Below are positions 1 to 8,147 of a DNA stretch of 64,000 nucleotides, in pieces (positions within the stretch are counted from its first letter, which is position 1; every line of letters starts with the position of its first letter). This DNA is from an uncultured Veillonella sp. GTDB lineage: Bacteria; Bacillota; Negativicutes; Veillonellales; Veillonellaceae. Under the pieces are notes generated by a model that saw only the letters and a program-made list of their open reading frames with translations, had not been told where the DNA came from and did not search any database. The stretch lies in assembly GCA_934202215.1 (NCBI GenBank), contig CAKPXR010000001.1, positions 24,221-88,220 on the forward strand. Reading direction: 5' to 3'. Position numbers and translations under genes: made by a program.

Positions 1-546
1 GCAGCAGCAAATTGGATTGTTAATGTGGAATCTATGGTGGCTCGCGAAACAAATCCAATGGAAAATCTCGTATGCACCATCGGTGTTATTAATGGTGGCG
101 ACAGATACAATGTAGGATGTGGTGACGTATATCTAGAAGGTACTTGCCGTACTTATGAACCAGCGAAACGGGATTATATAGAACGGCGTCTTGGCGAAAG
201 CTTACAAGCCATCGACATGATGTTTAAAACGGAAAGTGCTTTAGATTATAAACGTGGTCATAGTGCTACTATTAATGATTCAGATGCCATCGATTATGCT
301 ACATCCATTGTAGAAAAATATCTTGGCAAACAAGCGGTGGTACATCCTGAATTCCCATCCATGGCAGCAGAGGACTTCTCCGCATATCTTCATAAATTTA
401 AAGGGGCCTTTCTGTGGTTGGGGACAGGATTTGAAGGCAATCCAGCCTTACATAATGAGGCTTTCACCATTGATGAAAGTATCCTAGAACCGGGTATAAC
501 AATGATGGCTGCCATCGCTGCCGAATTTTTGCAAGATAAAAAGTAG
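1..546 (+). CDS. M20-family amidohydrolase, C-terminal part (5' end outside window)
   Basis: The reading frame is open from the first base, so the N-terminus lies outside the window. The visible ~181 residues match the C-terminal half of M20 metallopeptidases/N-acyl-amino-acid amidohydrolases: the dimerisation-domain remnant GCGDVYLEGTCRTYEP and the catalytic-domain tail with MAAEDFSAYL and LHNEAFTIDE, where Glu and His metal ligands are expected. It ends 19 bases before argF and probably shares its transcript. It may deacylate an N-acyl amino acid in or near arginine metabolism. The exact substrate cannot be told from sequence. Confidence 0.85.
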   Translation, partial: AAANWIVNVESMVARETNPMENLVCTIGVINGGDRYNVGCGDVYLEGTCRTYEPAKRDYIERRLGESLQAIDMMFKTESALDYKRGHSATINDSDAIDYATSIVEKYLGKQAVVHPEFPSMAAEDFSAYLHKFKGAFLWLGTGFEGNPALHNEAFTIDESILEPGITMMAAIAAEFLQDKK

Positions 547-565
547 TTTGAAATAAGAGGTTATC

Positions 566-1576
566 ATGAAAAGTTTACAACATATATCATTTAAAACAAT
601 GCTTCAATATACACCTGAAGAAATTAAATATTTCTTAGACTTAGCTGCAAAACTTAAAGCGGATAAAAAAGCGGGCAAAGAAATTAAAACATTAGAAGGT
701 AAAAACTTTGTTCTTATCTTTGAAAAAGATTCTACACGGACACGTTGTGCCTTTGAAGTAGGCGCGGCCGACCAAGGTGCTCATACCACATATCTTGGGC
801 CTACAGGTTCTCAAATGAATAAAAAAGAATCTTTGAAAGATACAGCTCGTGTTCTTGGTTCTATGTATGATGCTATCGAGTTCAGAGGCTTTGACCAAGC
901 GGATGTAGATACGTTAGATGAATACGCTGGAGTACCAATTTGGAATGGTCTAACTGATATGGATCACCCAACACAAACATTAGCTAATTTTTTGACCATT
1001 CAAGAGAATATCGATAAACCATTAAATGAAATTTCATTCGCCTATGTAGGTCATGGCCAATCTAATATGTGTAATGCATTGATGAGTGGTGCTGTTAAAA
1101 TGGGTATGGATTTCAGACTTATCGGTCCTAAAAAATATTGGCCAGCTGGTCCATTCTATGAAGAATGTTTAAAAGTGGCGAAAGAAACGGGTGCTACTAT
1201 TACATGTACAGATAATGTAGCTGAAGGTGTTAAAGGCCTAGATGTTATCTATACAGGCGTATGGGTAACAATGGGTGATACATATGATATGTGGGAAGAA
1301 CGTATCAATACCTTTAAACCATTCCAAGTTAATGCGGAAATGATGGCCTTAACTGGCAACCCCAATACCAAATTCTGCCATTGCTTGCCAGCATTCCACA
1401 ATACGGAAACACAAGTAGGTAAAGATATCTTTGAACGGTTTGGTATGAATGGCATTGAGGTAACAGAAGAGGTGTTTGAAGGTCCAAACTCTTTAGCATT
1501 CCAAGAAGCAGAAAATCGTCTTCATACAATTAAGGCCGTTATGGTTGCAACTTTTAGCGACTATCCATTGAAATAA
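566..1576 (+). CDS. argF: ornithine carbamoyltransferase
   Basis: A 336-residue cytoplasmic enzyme of full family length. It condenses ornithine and carbamoyl phosphate to citrulline. The carbamoyl-phosphate loop STRTR (residues 56-60), DHPTQTLAN in the middle and the ornithine-loop motif HCLPAFHN near residue 271 are all present. The start has an AAGAGG-type ribosome site. It follows the M20 hydrolase by 19 bases and precedes argC in the same direction, so a biosynthetic role is more likely than the catabolic arcB role; no arcA or arcC is visible. Confidence 0.96.
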   Translation: MKSLQHISFKTMLQYTPEEIKYFLDLAAKLKADKKAGKEIKTLEGKNFVLIFEKDSTRTRCAFEVGAADQGAHTTYLGPTGSQMNKKESLKDTARVLGSMYDAIEFRGFDQADVDTLDEYAGVPIWNGLTDMDHPTQTLANFLTIQENIDKPLNEISFAYVGHGQSNMCNALMSGAVKMGMDFRLIGPKKYWPAGPFYEECLKVAKETGATITCTDNVAEGVKGLDVIYTGVWVTMGDTYDMWEERINTFKPFQVNAEMMALTGNPNTKFCHCLPAFHNTETQVGKDIFERFGMNGIEVTEEVFEGPNSLAFQEAENRLHTIKAVMVATFSDYPLK

Positions 1577-1698
1577 TTTCATCTCCCTAGAAGGTGATGA
1601 ATTGTATAGTTTGTTTCCTATTTACAATCTTAGAAAGTAATAGCTGAGAATCATATAAAGAGGAGTGAGTCACCGATAGGTGAGAATTGAGGTTTACT

Positions 1699-2649
1699 AT
1701 GGCACCCTATAAAGTATTTATTGTCGGTCATGAAGGTACAACAGGTTTAAGAATTCATGAACGGTTATCCGATAGAAAAGATATAGAGCTATTGGCTACA
1801 GCTGATGAGGATCGTAAAAATGTAGAGGCTATCAAAGCAGTGGCTAAAGAGGCGGACATCGTATTTCTTTGCTTGCCTGATGCGGCGTCTAAAGAGATTA
1901 TGGATGCAATCGGTGAACTGCCTTGTAAGGTCATCGATACATCTACAGCATTTAGAACTGCTAATAATTGGGCCTATGGCTTCCCAGAACTGGGAGCTAG
2001 CTACAAAACAGCCATTGGTACTGAAAAGCATATTGCTAATCCAGGTTGCCATGCAAGCGGCATGATTGCTTGTATCGCACCTCTTGTGAAAGCAGGCCTT
2101 GTGCCAGCAGATTATCCGTTCACCATCACATCCTTAACCGGCTATAGCGGTGGTGGTAAAAAGATGATTGGTCAATATGAAAGTGAGCCAAAGGATTATT
2201 TCCTCTATGCGCCACGTCAATATGGCCTTAGTCAACAACATAAGCATTTACCTGAAGTACAACATGTATGTGGCCTCAGCGAAGCACCAATCTTTATGCC
2301 TATAGTAGATGACTACTATTCTGGCATGGAGGTTACTGTTGGAATTCATAGTCGTCTATGTAATAAACCAATGAGCATCGATAAGGTCCAACAAGCATTA
2401 GAAGACTTTTACAAGGATAGTACAATCATTACGGTTGTACCATTTACTGAAAATAGTAACACTGGCATGCTCAATGCCAATGAATTAAGTAATACCGATA
2501 GCATGAAAATATATGTAACTGGTAACGATGAGCGCATCATGGTTCATGCCATTTTCGACAATTTAGGTAAAGGTGCATCTGGTGCTGCTGTCCAATGTAT
2601 GAACATTGCCTTAGGACTACCAGAGGATACAGGGTTAGCATTAGCTTAG
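1699..2649 (+). CDS. argC: N-acetyl-gamma-glutamyl-phosphate reductase
   Basis: A 316-residue NADPH-dependent reductase that makes N-acetylglutamate semialdehyde in arginine synthesis. The Rossmann motif GHEGTTGLRIHERL lies at residues 10-23, and the catalytic Cys is in NPGCHASG. The short length and the start sequence resemble the less common short (type 2) form of ArgC. A TTG four codons upstream is also in frame, but GAGG at 1688-1691 is correctly spaced for ATG at 1699. argB follows 10 bases after the stop. Confidence 0.93.
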   Translation: MAPYKVFIVGHEGTTGLRIHERLSDRKDIELLATADEDRKNVEAIKAVAKEADIVFLCLPDAASKEIMDAIGELPCKVIDTSTAFRTANNWAYGFPELGASYKTAIGTEKHIANPGCHASGMIACIAPLVKAGLVPADYPFTITSLTGYSGGGKKMIGQYESEPKDYFLYAPRQYGLSQQHKHLPEVQHVCGLSEAPIFMPIVDDYYSGMEVTVGIHSRLCNKPMSIDKVQQALEDFYKDSTIITVVPFTENSNTGMLNANELSNTDSMKIYVTGNDERIMVHAIFDNLGKGASGAAVQCMNIALGLPEDTGLALA

Positions 2650-2659
2650 AGAGGAAACG

Positions 2660-3517
2660 ATGAAGAACGTAACAAATGCAATGCGGGCGCATATTTTAAC
2701 AGCGGCCGTTCCATATATTAAACAATATACAGATCAATACGTTGTCGTTAAATATGGCGGCAATGCCATGACTAATGAAGAATTAAAAAAATCTGTTATG
2801 AAGGATTTGCTATTACTTCAGTTAGTAGGGGTGAAAGTAGTCCTTGTTCATGGCGGTGGTCCAGCTATTAATAGTACATTGGACGCTATGCAAATTGAAT
2901 CCCATTTTGCAAATGGCTTACGTGTAACCGATGAAGGGACAATGGATGTAGTACAAATGGTATTAGCTGGTAAGGTTAATAAAGGTCTCGTAGCAGATTT
3001 AACTGACCTTGGTGGTAAAGCCATAGGCCTTTGCGGTGTCGATGGTAACATGATTCAAGTGCATAAGCAGAATGAAGAACTTGGCTATGTCGGAACTATT
3101 GATACCATTGATACAAGTATTATTGACGACGTTATTAGTAGAGGGTATATTCCTGTTATCTCCTCTATTGGTATGGGTATTGATGGTAAGACATATAATA
3201 TTAATGCTGATACAGTGGCAGCGAAAGTGGCTGGTGCTTTAAAGGCAGAAACTATGGTAGCTATGACTAATATTGATGGTGTGCTACGTGATGTACATGA
3301 TCCGGAATCTTTAATTCCTAAGATTACCGTGGCTGAGGCGGAACAATTGAAAGCGGAAGGTATCATTGCTGGCGGTATGATTCCGAAAGTAGATTGCTGC
3401 CTAGAGGCTATCGAAGCAGGGGCGCAAAAGGTATTCATTATTAATGGTGAGATTCCACATGCTATCCTTATCGAACTATTGACCAATGAAGGTCTTGGCA
3501 CAATGTTTGTAAAGTAA
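2660..3517 (+). CDS. argB: acetylglutamate kinase
   Basis: A 285-residue amino-acid kinase that phosphorylates N-acetylglutamate. Motifs seen are KYGGNAM near residue 30, the substrate loop VHGGGPAI near residue 66, the NADTVA segment and the GGMIPK region near the C-terminus. It lies 10 bases after argC with a GAGAGGAAA ribosome site, so translation is probably coupled. In many bacteria this kinase is the arginine feedback point; the sequence alone does not show whether this one is arginine-sensitive. Confidence 0.95.
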   Translation: MKNVTNAMRAHILTAAVPYIKQYTDQYVVVKYGGNAMTNEELKKSVMKDLLLLQLVGVKVVLVHGGGPAINSTLDAMQIESHFANGLRVTDEGTMDVVQMVLAGKVNKGLVADLTDLGGKAIGLCGVDGNMIQVHKQNEELGYVGTIDTIDTSIIDDVISRGYIPVISSIGMGIDGKTYNINADTVAAKVAGALKAETMVAMTNIDGVLRDVHDPESLIPKITVAEAEQLKAEGIIAGGMIPKVDCCLEAIEAGAQKVFIINGEIPHAILIELLTNEGLGTMFVK

Positions 3518-3528
3518 TATAGTAGATA

Positions 3529-3559
3529 TAACGATGGTAATCATCTATTACCATCGTTA
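3529..3559 (+). terminator. argB-argD intergenic hairpin
   Basis: Perfect inverted repeat AACGATGGTAAT (3530-3541) and ATTACCATCGTT (3547-3558) with a 5-base loop, extendable by one more pair. No T-run follows, so it may stabilise mRNA or weakly terminate rather than act as a strong terminator. Confidence 0.5.
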
Positions 3560-3607
3560 CCTTTCATATAGATAGATGACGGCTAGGCCGTACGTTTGGA
3601 GGATGTA

Positions 3608-4795
3608 ATGAGTAATACAATCGATTTTGAACAACAAGATAAAGAATATATAGCCAATACGTATGGCCGGTTTAACGTATGTTTTGAAAAGGGCAAAGGT
3701 TCTCTTTTATGGGATGTAGATGGTAAAGAATACATTGACCTTGGCTCTGGTATTGGTGTAACAGCTTTTGGTGTTGATGACGATGCATGGACTGAAGCTG
3801 TTACTAAACAGGCTCATGCATTAAATCATATTTCTAATTTATACTATTCTTTACCACAAATTGAATTGGCGAAACAACTTTGCGCTAAAACAGGTATGAA
3901 GAAGGTATTCTTCTCTAACTCTGGTGCGGAATCCAATGAATGTGCTATCAAAGCAGCTCGTAAATATAGTCATGATAAATACGGTGAAGGCCGTCATGTC
4001 ATTGTTACATTGGTTAATAGCTTCCATGGTCGTACCATTACTACTTTGTCTGCTACAGGCCAAGACGTATTCCATCAACATTTCTTCCCATTTACAGAAG
4101 GATTTATCCATACGCCAACTAACGATATTGATGCGGCTTTAAAGGTATTGGCAAATCCTGCTGTTTGTGCCATCATGATGGAACCTATTCAAGGTGAAGG
4201 TGGTGTTATGCCACTAGATAAAGAATTTGTTCAAGCGGTAACAAAATATGCGCATGAACACGATCAACTAGTGCTCATCGATGAAGTACAAACAGGTAAT
4301 GGCCGTACTGGCAGTTTATATGCATATCAACAATTTGGCATTGAGCCAGATGTTGTATCTACAGCAAAAGGCTTAGCAGGTGGCCTTCCAATGGGCGCTA
4401 CTTTGTTCAATGAAAAGATGCAATACGTATTAAATGCAGGTGCTCATGCAACTACATTCGGTGGCAACCCAATTTGTGCAGCTGCAGGTAATACCATTAT
4501 TAGTCGTATGACTCCAGAATTCCTTGATTCTGTAAAAGCAAAAGGAGTGTATGTAAAAACTACATTAGCTGGTAAACCTGGTATACTTGGTGTAAGCGGT
4601 ATGGGGCTTATGCTCGGTATTGAAACGACAGTAGATCCAAAAGCAGTCATTGCAAAATGTCTTGAAAAGGGTGTTGTATGCTTGTCTGCAAAAAATAAGG
4701 TTCGTCTTTTACCAGCACTCAATATCCCTCAAGAACAATTGGAAAAAGCGATTGCTATTGTAGCAGAAGCTATTGAAGAGTTAGCATCAAAATAA
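3608..4795 (+). CDS. argD: acetylornithine aminotransferase
   Basis: A 395-residue class III PLP-dependent aminotransferase. It transfers an amino group from glutamate to N-acetylglutamate semialdehyde. The cofactor pocket motif NSGAESNECAIK, the Asp region LIDEVQTGNGRTG and the Schiff-base Lys in TAKGLAGGLPMG (about residue 254) are present. A TTG at 3596 is in frame, but GGAGG at 3598-3602 places the start at ATG 3608. It completes the argF-C-B-D run. argJ, argG and argH are not in the window. Confidence 0.94.
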   Translation: MSNTIDFEQQDKEYIANTYGRFNVCFEKGKGSLLWDVDGKEYIDLGSGIGVTAFGVDDDAWTEAVTKQAHALNHISNLYYSLPQIELAKQLCAKTGMKKVFFSNSGAESNECAIKAARKYSHDKYGEGRHVIVTLVNSFHGRTITTLSATGQDVFHQHFFPFTEGFIHTPTNDIDAALKVLANPAVCAIMMEPIQGEGGVMPLDKEFVQAVTKYAHEHDQLVLIDEVQTGNGRTGSLYAYQQFGIEPDVVSTAKGLAGGLPMGATLFNEKMQYVLNAGAHATTFGGNPICAAAGNTIISRMTPEFLDSVKAKGVYVKTTLAGKPGILGVSGMGLMLGIETTVDPKAVIAKCLEKGVVCLSAKNKVRLLPALNIPQEQLEKAIAIVAEAIEELASK

Positions 4796-4870
4796 TATTT
4801 AGAATAACTTTCATAAAAGTCAATTAAAATCATTACGTAATAACATAACTATTGAAATAAAACGATGAAT

Positions 4871-4920
4871 ATATAGACTTTAATTCTCATTCGTGTTACT
4901 CTAAAAGAAATAGTCTATAT
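4871..4920. promoter_or_regulatory. inverted repeat ahead of small membrane gene
   Basis: ATATAGACT (4871-4879) and AGTCTATAT (4912-4920) form a perfect 9-base inverted repeat separated by 32 bases. It ends directly before the TGGAGG ribosome site of the gene at 4934, so it could be a leader hairpin affecting translation or a split operator. Function unknown. Confidence 0.4.
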
Positions 4921-4933
4921 TGGAGGCGTAAAT

Positions 4934-5116
4934 ATGAATACAGAATCCTTACGTAACGAAGTATTGGTTCCTGCAGTAGCAAAAACATTAGATATTGCTA
5001 TAAAAGCAAAACCTACAAAAGAAGAGCTTTTCACTACAGCAAAGATTACTGCAACTGTGGCAGTTGCAACCGCTGTTGTATCTTTAGCGGTACAAGCAGT
5101 GTTGCGCAACCGATAA
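4934..5116 (+). CDS. small single-pass membrane protein, unknown function
   Basis: A 60-residue protein with a good TTGGAGG ribosome site 7 bases before ATG and its own terminator just after the stop. The N-terminal 30 residues are polar and probably helical (KAKPTKEELF). Residues about 33-56 form an Ala/Val-rich hydrophobic segment, followed by a basic RNR end. It is flanked by argD and an M20 hydrolase in the same direction but separated by terminators, so it seems to be a stand-alone gene. I do not recognise a family. Confidence 0.7.
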   Translation: MNTESLRNEVLVPAVAKTLDIAIKAKPTKEELFTTAKITATVAVATAVVSLAVQAVLRNR

Positions 5117-5124
5117 GAAATTAA

Positions 5125-5158
5125 GAAAACGACATGGCGTTGCCTGTCGTTTTCTTTT
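5125..5158 (+). terminator. rho-independent terminator
   Basis: GAAAACGACA (5125-5134) pairs perfectly with TGTCGTTTTC (5145-5154). An inner GGC/GCC pair lies in the loop, and TTTT follows. It closes the small gene at 4934. Confidence 0.85.
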
Positions 5159-5212
5159 ACATTTACTCTGTTATTCCCCCTTGATTAAGGGCTTTTATAA
5201 GGAGGCGATATC

Positions 5213-6391
5213 ATGCATAGTCGCGATTTAATTGAAGAATATAAAGGCTACGTCCAAGATTGGCGTAGATATTTCCATAAACATCCAGAGCTCAGTAATG
5301 AAGAATTTGAAACAACAAAGACTTTGGCTAAAGAATTAGAATCTATGGGCGTAGAGGTTCATGTAGATACAGAACGTGGCATTGGTTTGATTGGTATCAT
5401 CCATGGTGATAAACCCGGCAAGGCTATCGCGTTGCGTGCCGATATCGATGCCTTACCTGTGCATGAATATAATACAGTAGATTATAAATCAGAAACTGAA
5501 GGAAAAATGCATGCTTGTGGTCATGATGGTCATATGGCTATTTTACTTGGCGCAGCTAAGATGTTAATGTCTATGAAAGACCGTATCGAAGGCGATGTAT
5601 ACTTAGCATTTCAACCTGCAGAAGAAACAGGAGCTGGAGCACCAGACTTTATTAAATTCGGGAAATGGTTTGATAAAGTTGATGCTATCTTTGGTGGCCA
5701 TGTATGGATTGACTTACCGGCAGGTCTTATCTCTGTAGAGGAAGGTCCTCGTATGGCTGCAAGTAGCCAAATTACAATTAATGTAAAAGGAAAACAAGGT
5801 CATGGTGCACAGCCGCATCAAGCGATTGATGCTATTGTGGTAGCTAGTGCTATCGTTATGAACTTGCAAACCGTAGTGTCTCGTAATGTTAGTGCATTAG
5901 ATTCTCTTGTACTAACTATTGGGAATATTCACTCAGGCTCTGAATGGAATGTTATCCCTGGTGAAGCTAAAATGGGCGGAACCATCCGCTTCTTTGATCC
6001 AGATCAAGAAGAGTACTATGTTGAATCTATACGACGTGTAGTTGAACATACGGCTGAAGCCTATGGCGCAACTGCTACATTAGAATATGTAAAAAAAGTA
6101 CCGCCTACAATTAATGATCCTGCAGCAAGTGAATTGGCAGAACGCGTTGTTATCGATACATTAGGTAAAGATAAATTATCTAAAATGCGAAAAGTTATGC
6201 CAGGCGAAGACTTTGCTTGGTACCTCCAAGATAAGCCGGGCTGCTTTGCCTTTATTGGTATTCAAAACCCAGCAGTAGAGGCTACATACGATCATCATAA
6301 TAATCGTTTTAATATGGATGATACTGTATTATCTGCCGCATCTGCTGTCTATGCAGAATATGCTATTGCATGGTTGAAAGAACATAAATAA
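5213..6391 (+). CDS. M20-family N-acyl-amino-acid amidohydrolase
   Basis: A 392-residue zinc/manganese hydrolase of the M20D (amidohydrolase, hippurate hydrolase) group. Metal-site motifs are HACGHDGHMA near residue 98 and QPAEETGAGA near residue 133, with a later His in the HGAQPH loop and the C-terminal MPGEDFAWYL. AAGGAGG sits 8 bases before ATG. It may remove acyl or acetyl groups from amino acids, possibly feeding the adjacent arginine pathway. The substrate cannot be assigned; a role as N-acetylornithine or N-acetylcysteine deacetylase is only a guess from position. Confidence 0.88.
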   Translation: MHSRDLIEEYKGYVQDWRRYFHKHPELSNEEFETTKTLAKELESMGVEVHVDTERGIGLIGIIHGDKPGKAIALRADIDALPVHEYNTVDYKSETEGKMHACGHDGHMAILLGAAKMLMSMKDRIEGDVYLAFQPAEETGAGAPDFIKFGKWFDKVDAIFGGHVWIDLPAGLISVEEGPRMAASSQITINVKGKQGHGAQPHQAIDAIVVASAIVMNLQTVVSRNVSALDSLVLTIGNIHSGSEWNVIPGEAKMGGTIRFFDPDQEEYYVESIRRVVEHTAEAYGATATLEYVKKVPPTINDPAASELAERVVIDTLGKDKLSKMRKVMPGEDFAWYLQDKPGCFAFIGIQNPAVEATYDHHNNRFNMDDTVLSAASAVYAEYAIAWLKEHK

Positions 6392-6427
6392 TCATATATA
6401 AAAGCACCATATTTTATGGAAGATGTA

Positions 6428-6463
6428 CCCCCTTTGCTGGACAATCAGTAAAGGGGGATTTTC
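6428..6463 (+). terminator. rho-independent terminator
   Basis: CCCCCTTTGCTG (6428-6439) pairs with CAGTAAAGGGGG (6446-6457), with one mismatch, followed by ATTTTC. It closes the amidohydrolase gene. Confidence 0.85.
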
Positions 6464-6493
6464 ATTGTATTTTTATTTATATTTTGCGTATAG

Positions 6494-6581
6494 TATAGGT
6501 ATAATATAGGTATAAGCTAGGTTTAATACAAGTGCAATATAAGTGCAATACAAGTGTAGTATATGTATCATATAAATCTCC
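6494..6581. repeat. eight degenerate 11-bp direct repeats before the DcuC-like gene
   Basis: Units of exactly 11 bases follow head to tail: TATAGGTATAA twice (6494-6515), GCTAGGTTTAA, TACAAGTGCAA, TATAAGTGCAA, TACAAGTGTAG, TATATGTATCA and TATAAATCTCC. The period is about one DNA helical turn. The array ends 36 bases before the start of the transporter at 6618. It could be a protein-binding array on one face of the helix, or a curved upstream element. No known binding protein is recognised. Confidence 0.7.
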
Positions 6582-6617
6582 TGTAAGTCTAATATATTCT
6601 CTAGTTGAGAGGTGCTC

Positions 6618-7973
6618 ATGAATATAGTTATATGTGTCATCATAATTGCTATTACAGGCATATTATTGATGAAGCGCTATCAGCCACAGCCAATTTTGAT
6701 TGGCTTAGGAATTCTTATGATGTTTATCGCTTATATGGCGAACTGGATTGATGCCATATTAGCTGGGGACCAATCTACAGGTGTTCTCATATTCGATGCT
6801 ATGGATATTGTAAGGATAACAACATCAAATAATATAGTAAATCTAGGCCTTATGATTATGACCTGTGCAGGGTATGCCAAATATATGGAATATATTGGAG
6901 CAGGGACGCGATTAGCTCATACCTTTATACGGCCCTTATATCGTCTGAATCGCCCGTACATTGTGCTAGCCCTTATGTTTCTACTTAATATGGGATTGTC
7001 TATATGTGTACCGAATCCGTTGAGCCTTGCGCTTCTTATGATGGTTACCATGTATCCTGTGTTACTTCGATTAGGTGTGAGTCCAGTAGGGGCGGCGGCA
7101 GTTATTGCAACAGGTCACCTCATGGATGTAGGGCCTGGGGCAGTGTCGACTTTATTGATTGCTAAGGTATTGAACATGCCTGTGCCAAATTATTTTGTGG
7201 GTTACCAGTTACGGATTTACTTTTTGGTTTCCATTGTCACAGCCATAGCACACTTTTGGTGGCAGAAACATCGAGATCGTATAGATGGCCCTATGGATGC
7301 AGAGGATCTTGAACGTATTCCTGAAGCGCCTATTGGACCTAAGCCATATATGATATTCCCATTGCTACCGCTTTGTTTTATCTTGGGATTTAGTCAATAT
7401 GGTTTACCAGGTGTGAAGATGAATGTAACTCTGGCTATGATGCTTGCCTTTGGTATTGCCTTGTTTGCTGAGCTAATTCGTCACCGTAATCTGCGTACAG
7501 TTCTTAAAAGCACAACTGTATTCTTTGAGGGGATGGGAAATCAGTTTTCTTACGCCGTCACACTTATAATAGGGGGACAAATTTTTGCACAAGGTTTAGT
7601 GAGTTTAGGAATCATTGATTCTTTACTTAGTGCTCTTCAAACTTTATCCCTTAATTCGATTGGACTGACCTCTGTTTTGGGCGGCGGCATGTTAGGTCTA
7701 AGTATGGTAACAGGTAGCAATGTAGCTCCATTATTTACATTAGTTCCGCTCGTACCTAATATAGTATCTAACCTTAGCCTTGATCCGATTACCACTATGC
7801 TAGTCATGCAAAACGGTGCAAGCTTAGGCTTATTCCTTAGTCCTATTAGCCCTGTAATGGTTGGTGTTGCCGGTGTAGCGCATATTAAAGCAGTAGATTT
7901 ACTTAAACGTACTGCTGTGCCTGTTTTTGTAGCATTACTTACAAGCTGTGTGGGAATATGGATGCTTTTTTAA
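6618..7973 (+). CDS. DcuC-like anaerobic C4-dicarboxylate carrier
   Basis: A 451-residue polytopic membrane protein with about 12 hydrophobic segments and no signal peptide. The overall pattern (MKRYQPQPILIGLGI at the start, GHLMDVGPGAVSTL in the middle, LSPISPVMVGVAGVAHI near the end) matches the DcuC family, which exchanges or exports succinate, fumarate or malate in anaerobes. That fits a lactate-fermenting Veillonella that makes succinate and propionate. A GTG at 6612 is in frame, but GAGAGG at 6607-6612 supports ATG 6618. The 11-bp repeat array lies directly upstream. Confidence 0.75.
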   Translation: MNIVICVIIIAITGILLMKRYQPQPILIGLGILMMFIAYMANWIDAILAGDQSTGVLIFDAMDIVRITTSNNIVNLGLMIMTCAGYAKYMEYIGAGTRLAHTFIRPLYRLNRPYIVLALMFLLNMGLSICVPNPLSLALLMMVTMYPVLLRLGVSPVGAAAVIATGHLMDVGPGAVSTLLIAKVLNMPVPNYFVGYQLRIYFLVSIVTAIAHFWWQKHRDRIDGPMDAEDLERIPEAPIGPKPYMIFPLLPLCFILGFSQYGLPGVKMNVTLAMMLAFGIALFAELIRHRNLRTVLKSTTVFFEGMGNQFSYAVTLIIGGQIFAQGLVSLGIIDSLLSALQTLSLNSIGLTSVLGGGMLGLSMVTGSNVAPLFTLVPLVPNIVSNLSLDPITTMLVMQNGASLGLFLSPISPVMVGVAGVAHIKAVDLLKRTAVPVFVALLTSCVGIWMLF

Positions 7974-7992
7974 GTTTAATTTAAATTTACAA

Positions 7993-8026
7993 AACCCTCT
8001 TTACATGTAATGTAAAGAGGGTTATT
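7993..8026 (+). terminator. rho-independent terminator
   Basis: AACCCTCTTTACA (7993-8005) pairs perfectly with TGTAAAGAGGGTT (8011-8023) around a 5-base loop, in an AT-rich setting. Confidence 0.8.
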
Positions 8027-8147
8027 ATATTCCAATAATAAATCATTTGTAATTAAAATGGTTTCCTGCAATGGTGCAAGTTGTAGCGCTTTGCGGATAA
8101 AAAGGGCCTTTCTTCGCCGGACGGTTCTAGAAGCCAGAAAGGATGTA

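Noticed and set aside
3085-3501. 138-codon open frame on the minus strand inside argB
   Set aside because: Antisense shadow of a clear gene, with no ribosome site or recognisable domain.
6473-6661. 62-codon minus-strand frame over the 11-bp repeats
   Set aside because: Its sequence is only the translated repeat array (repeated HIYLHYIAL-like units); no ribosome site.
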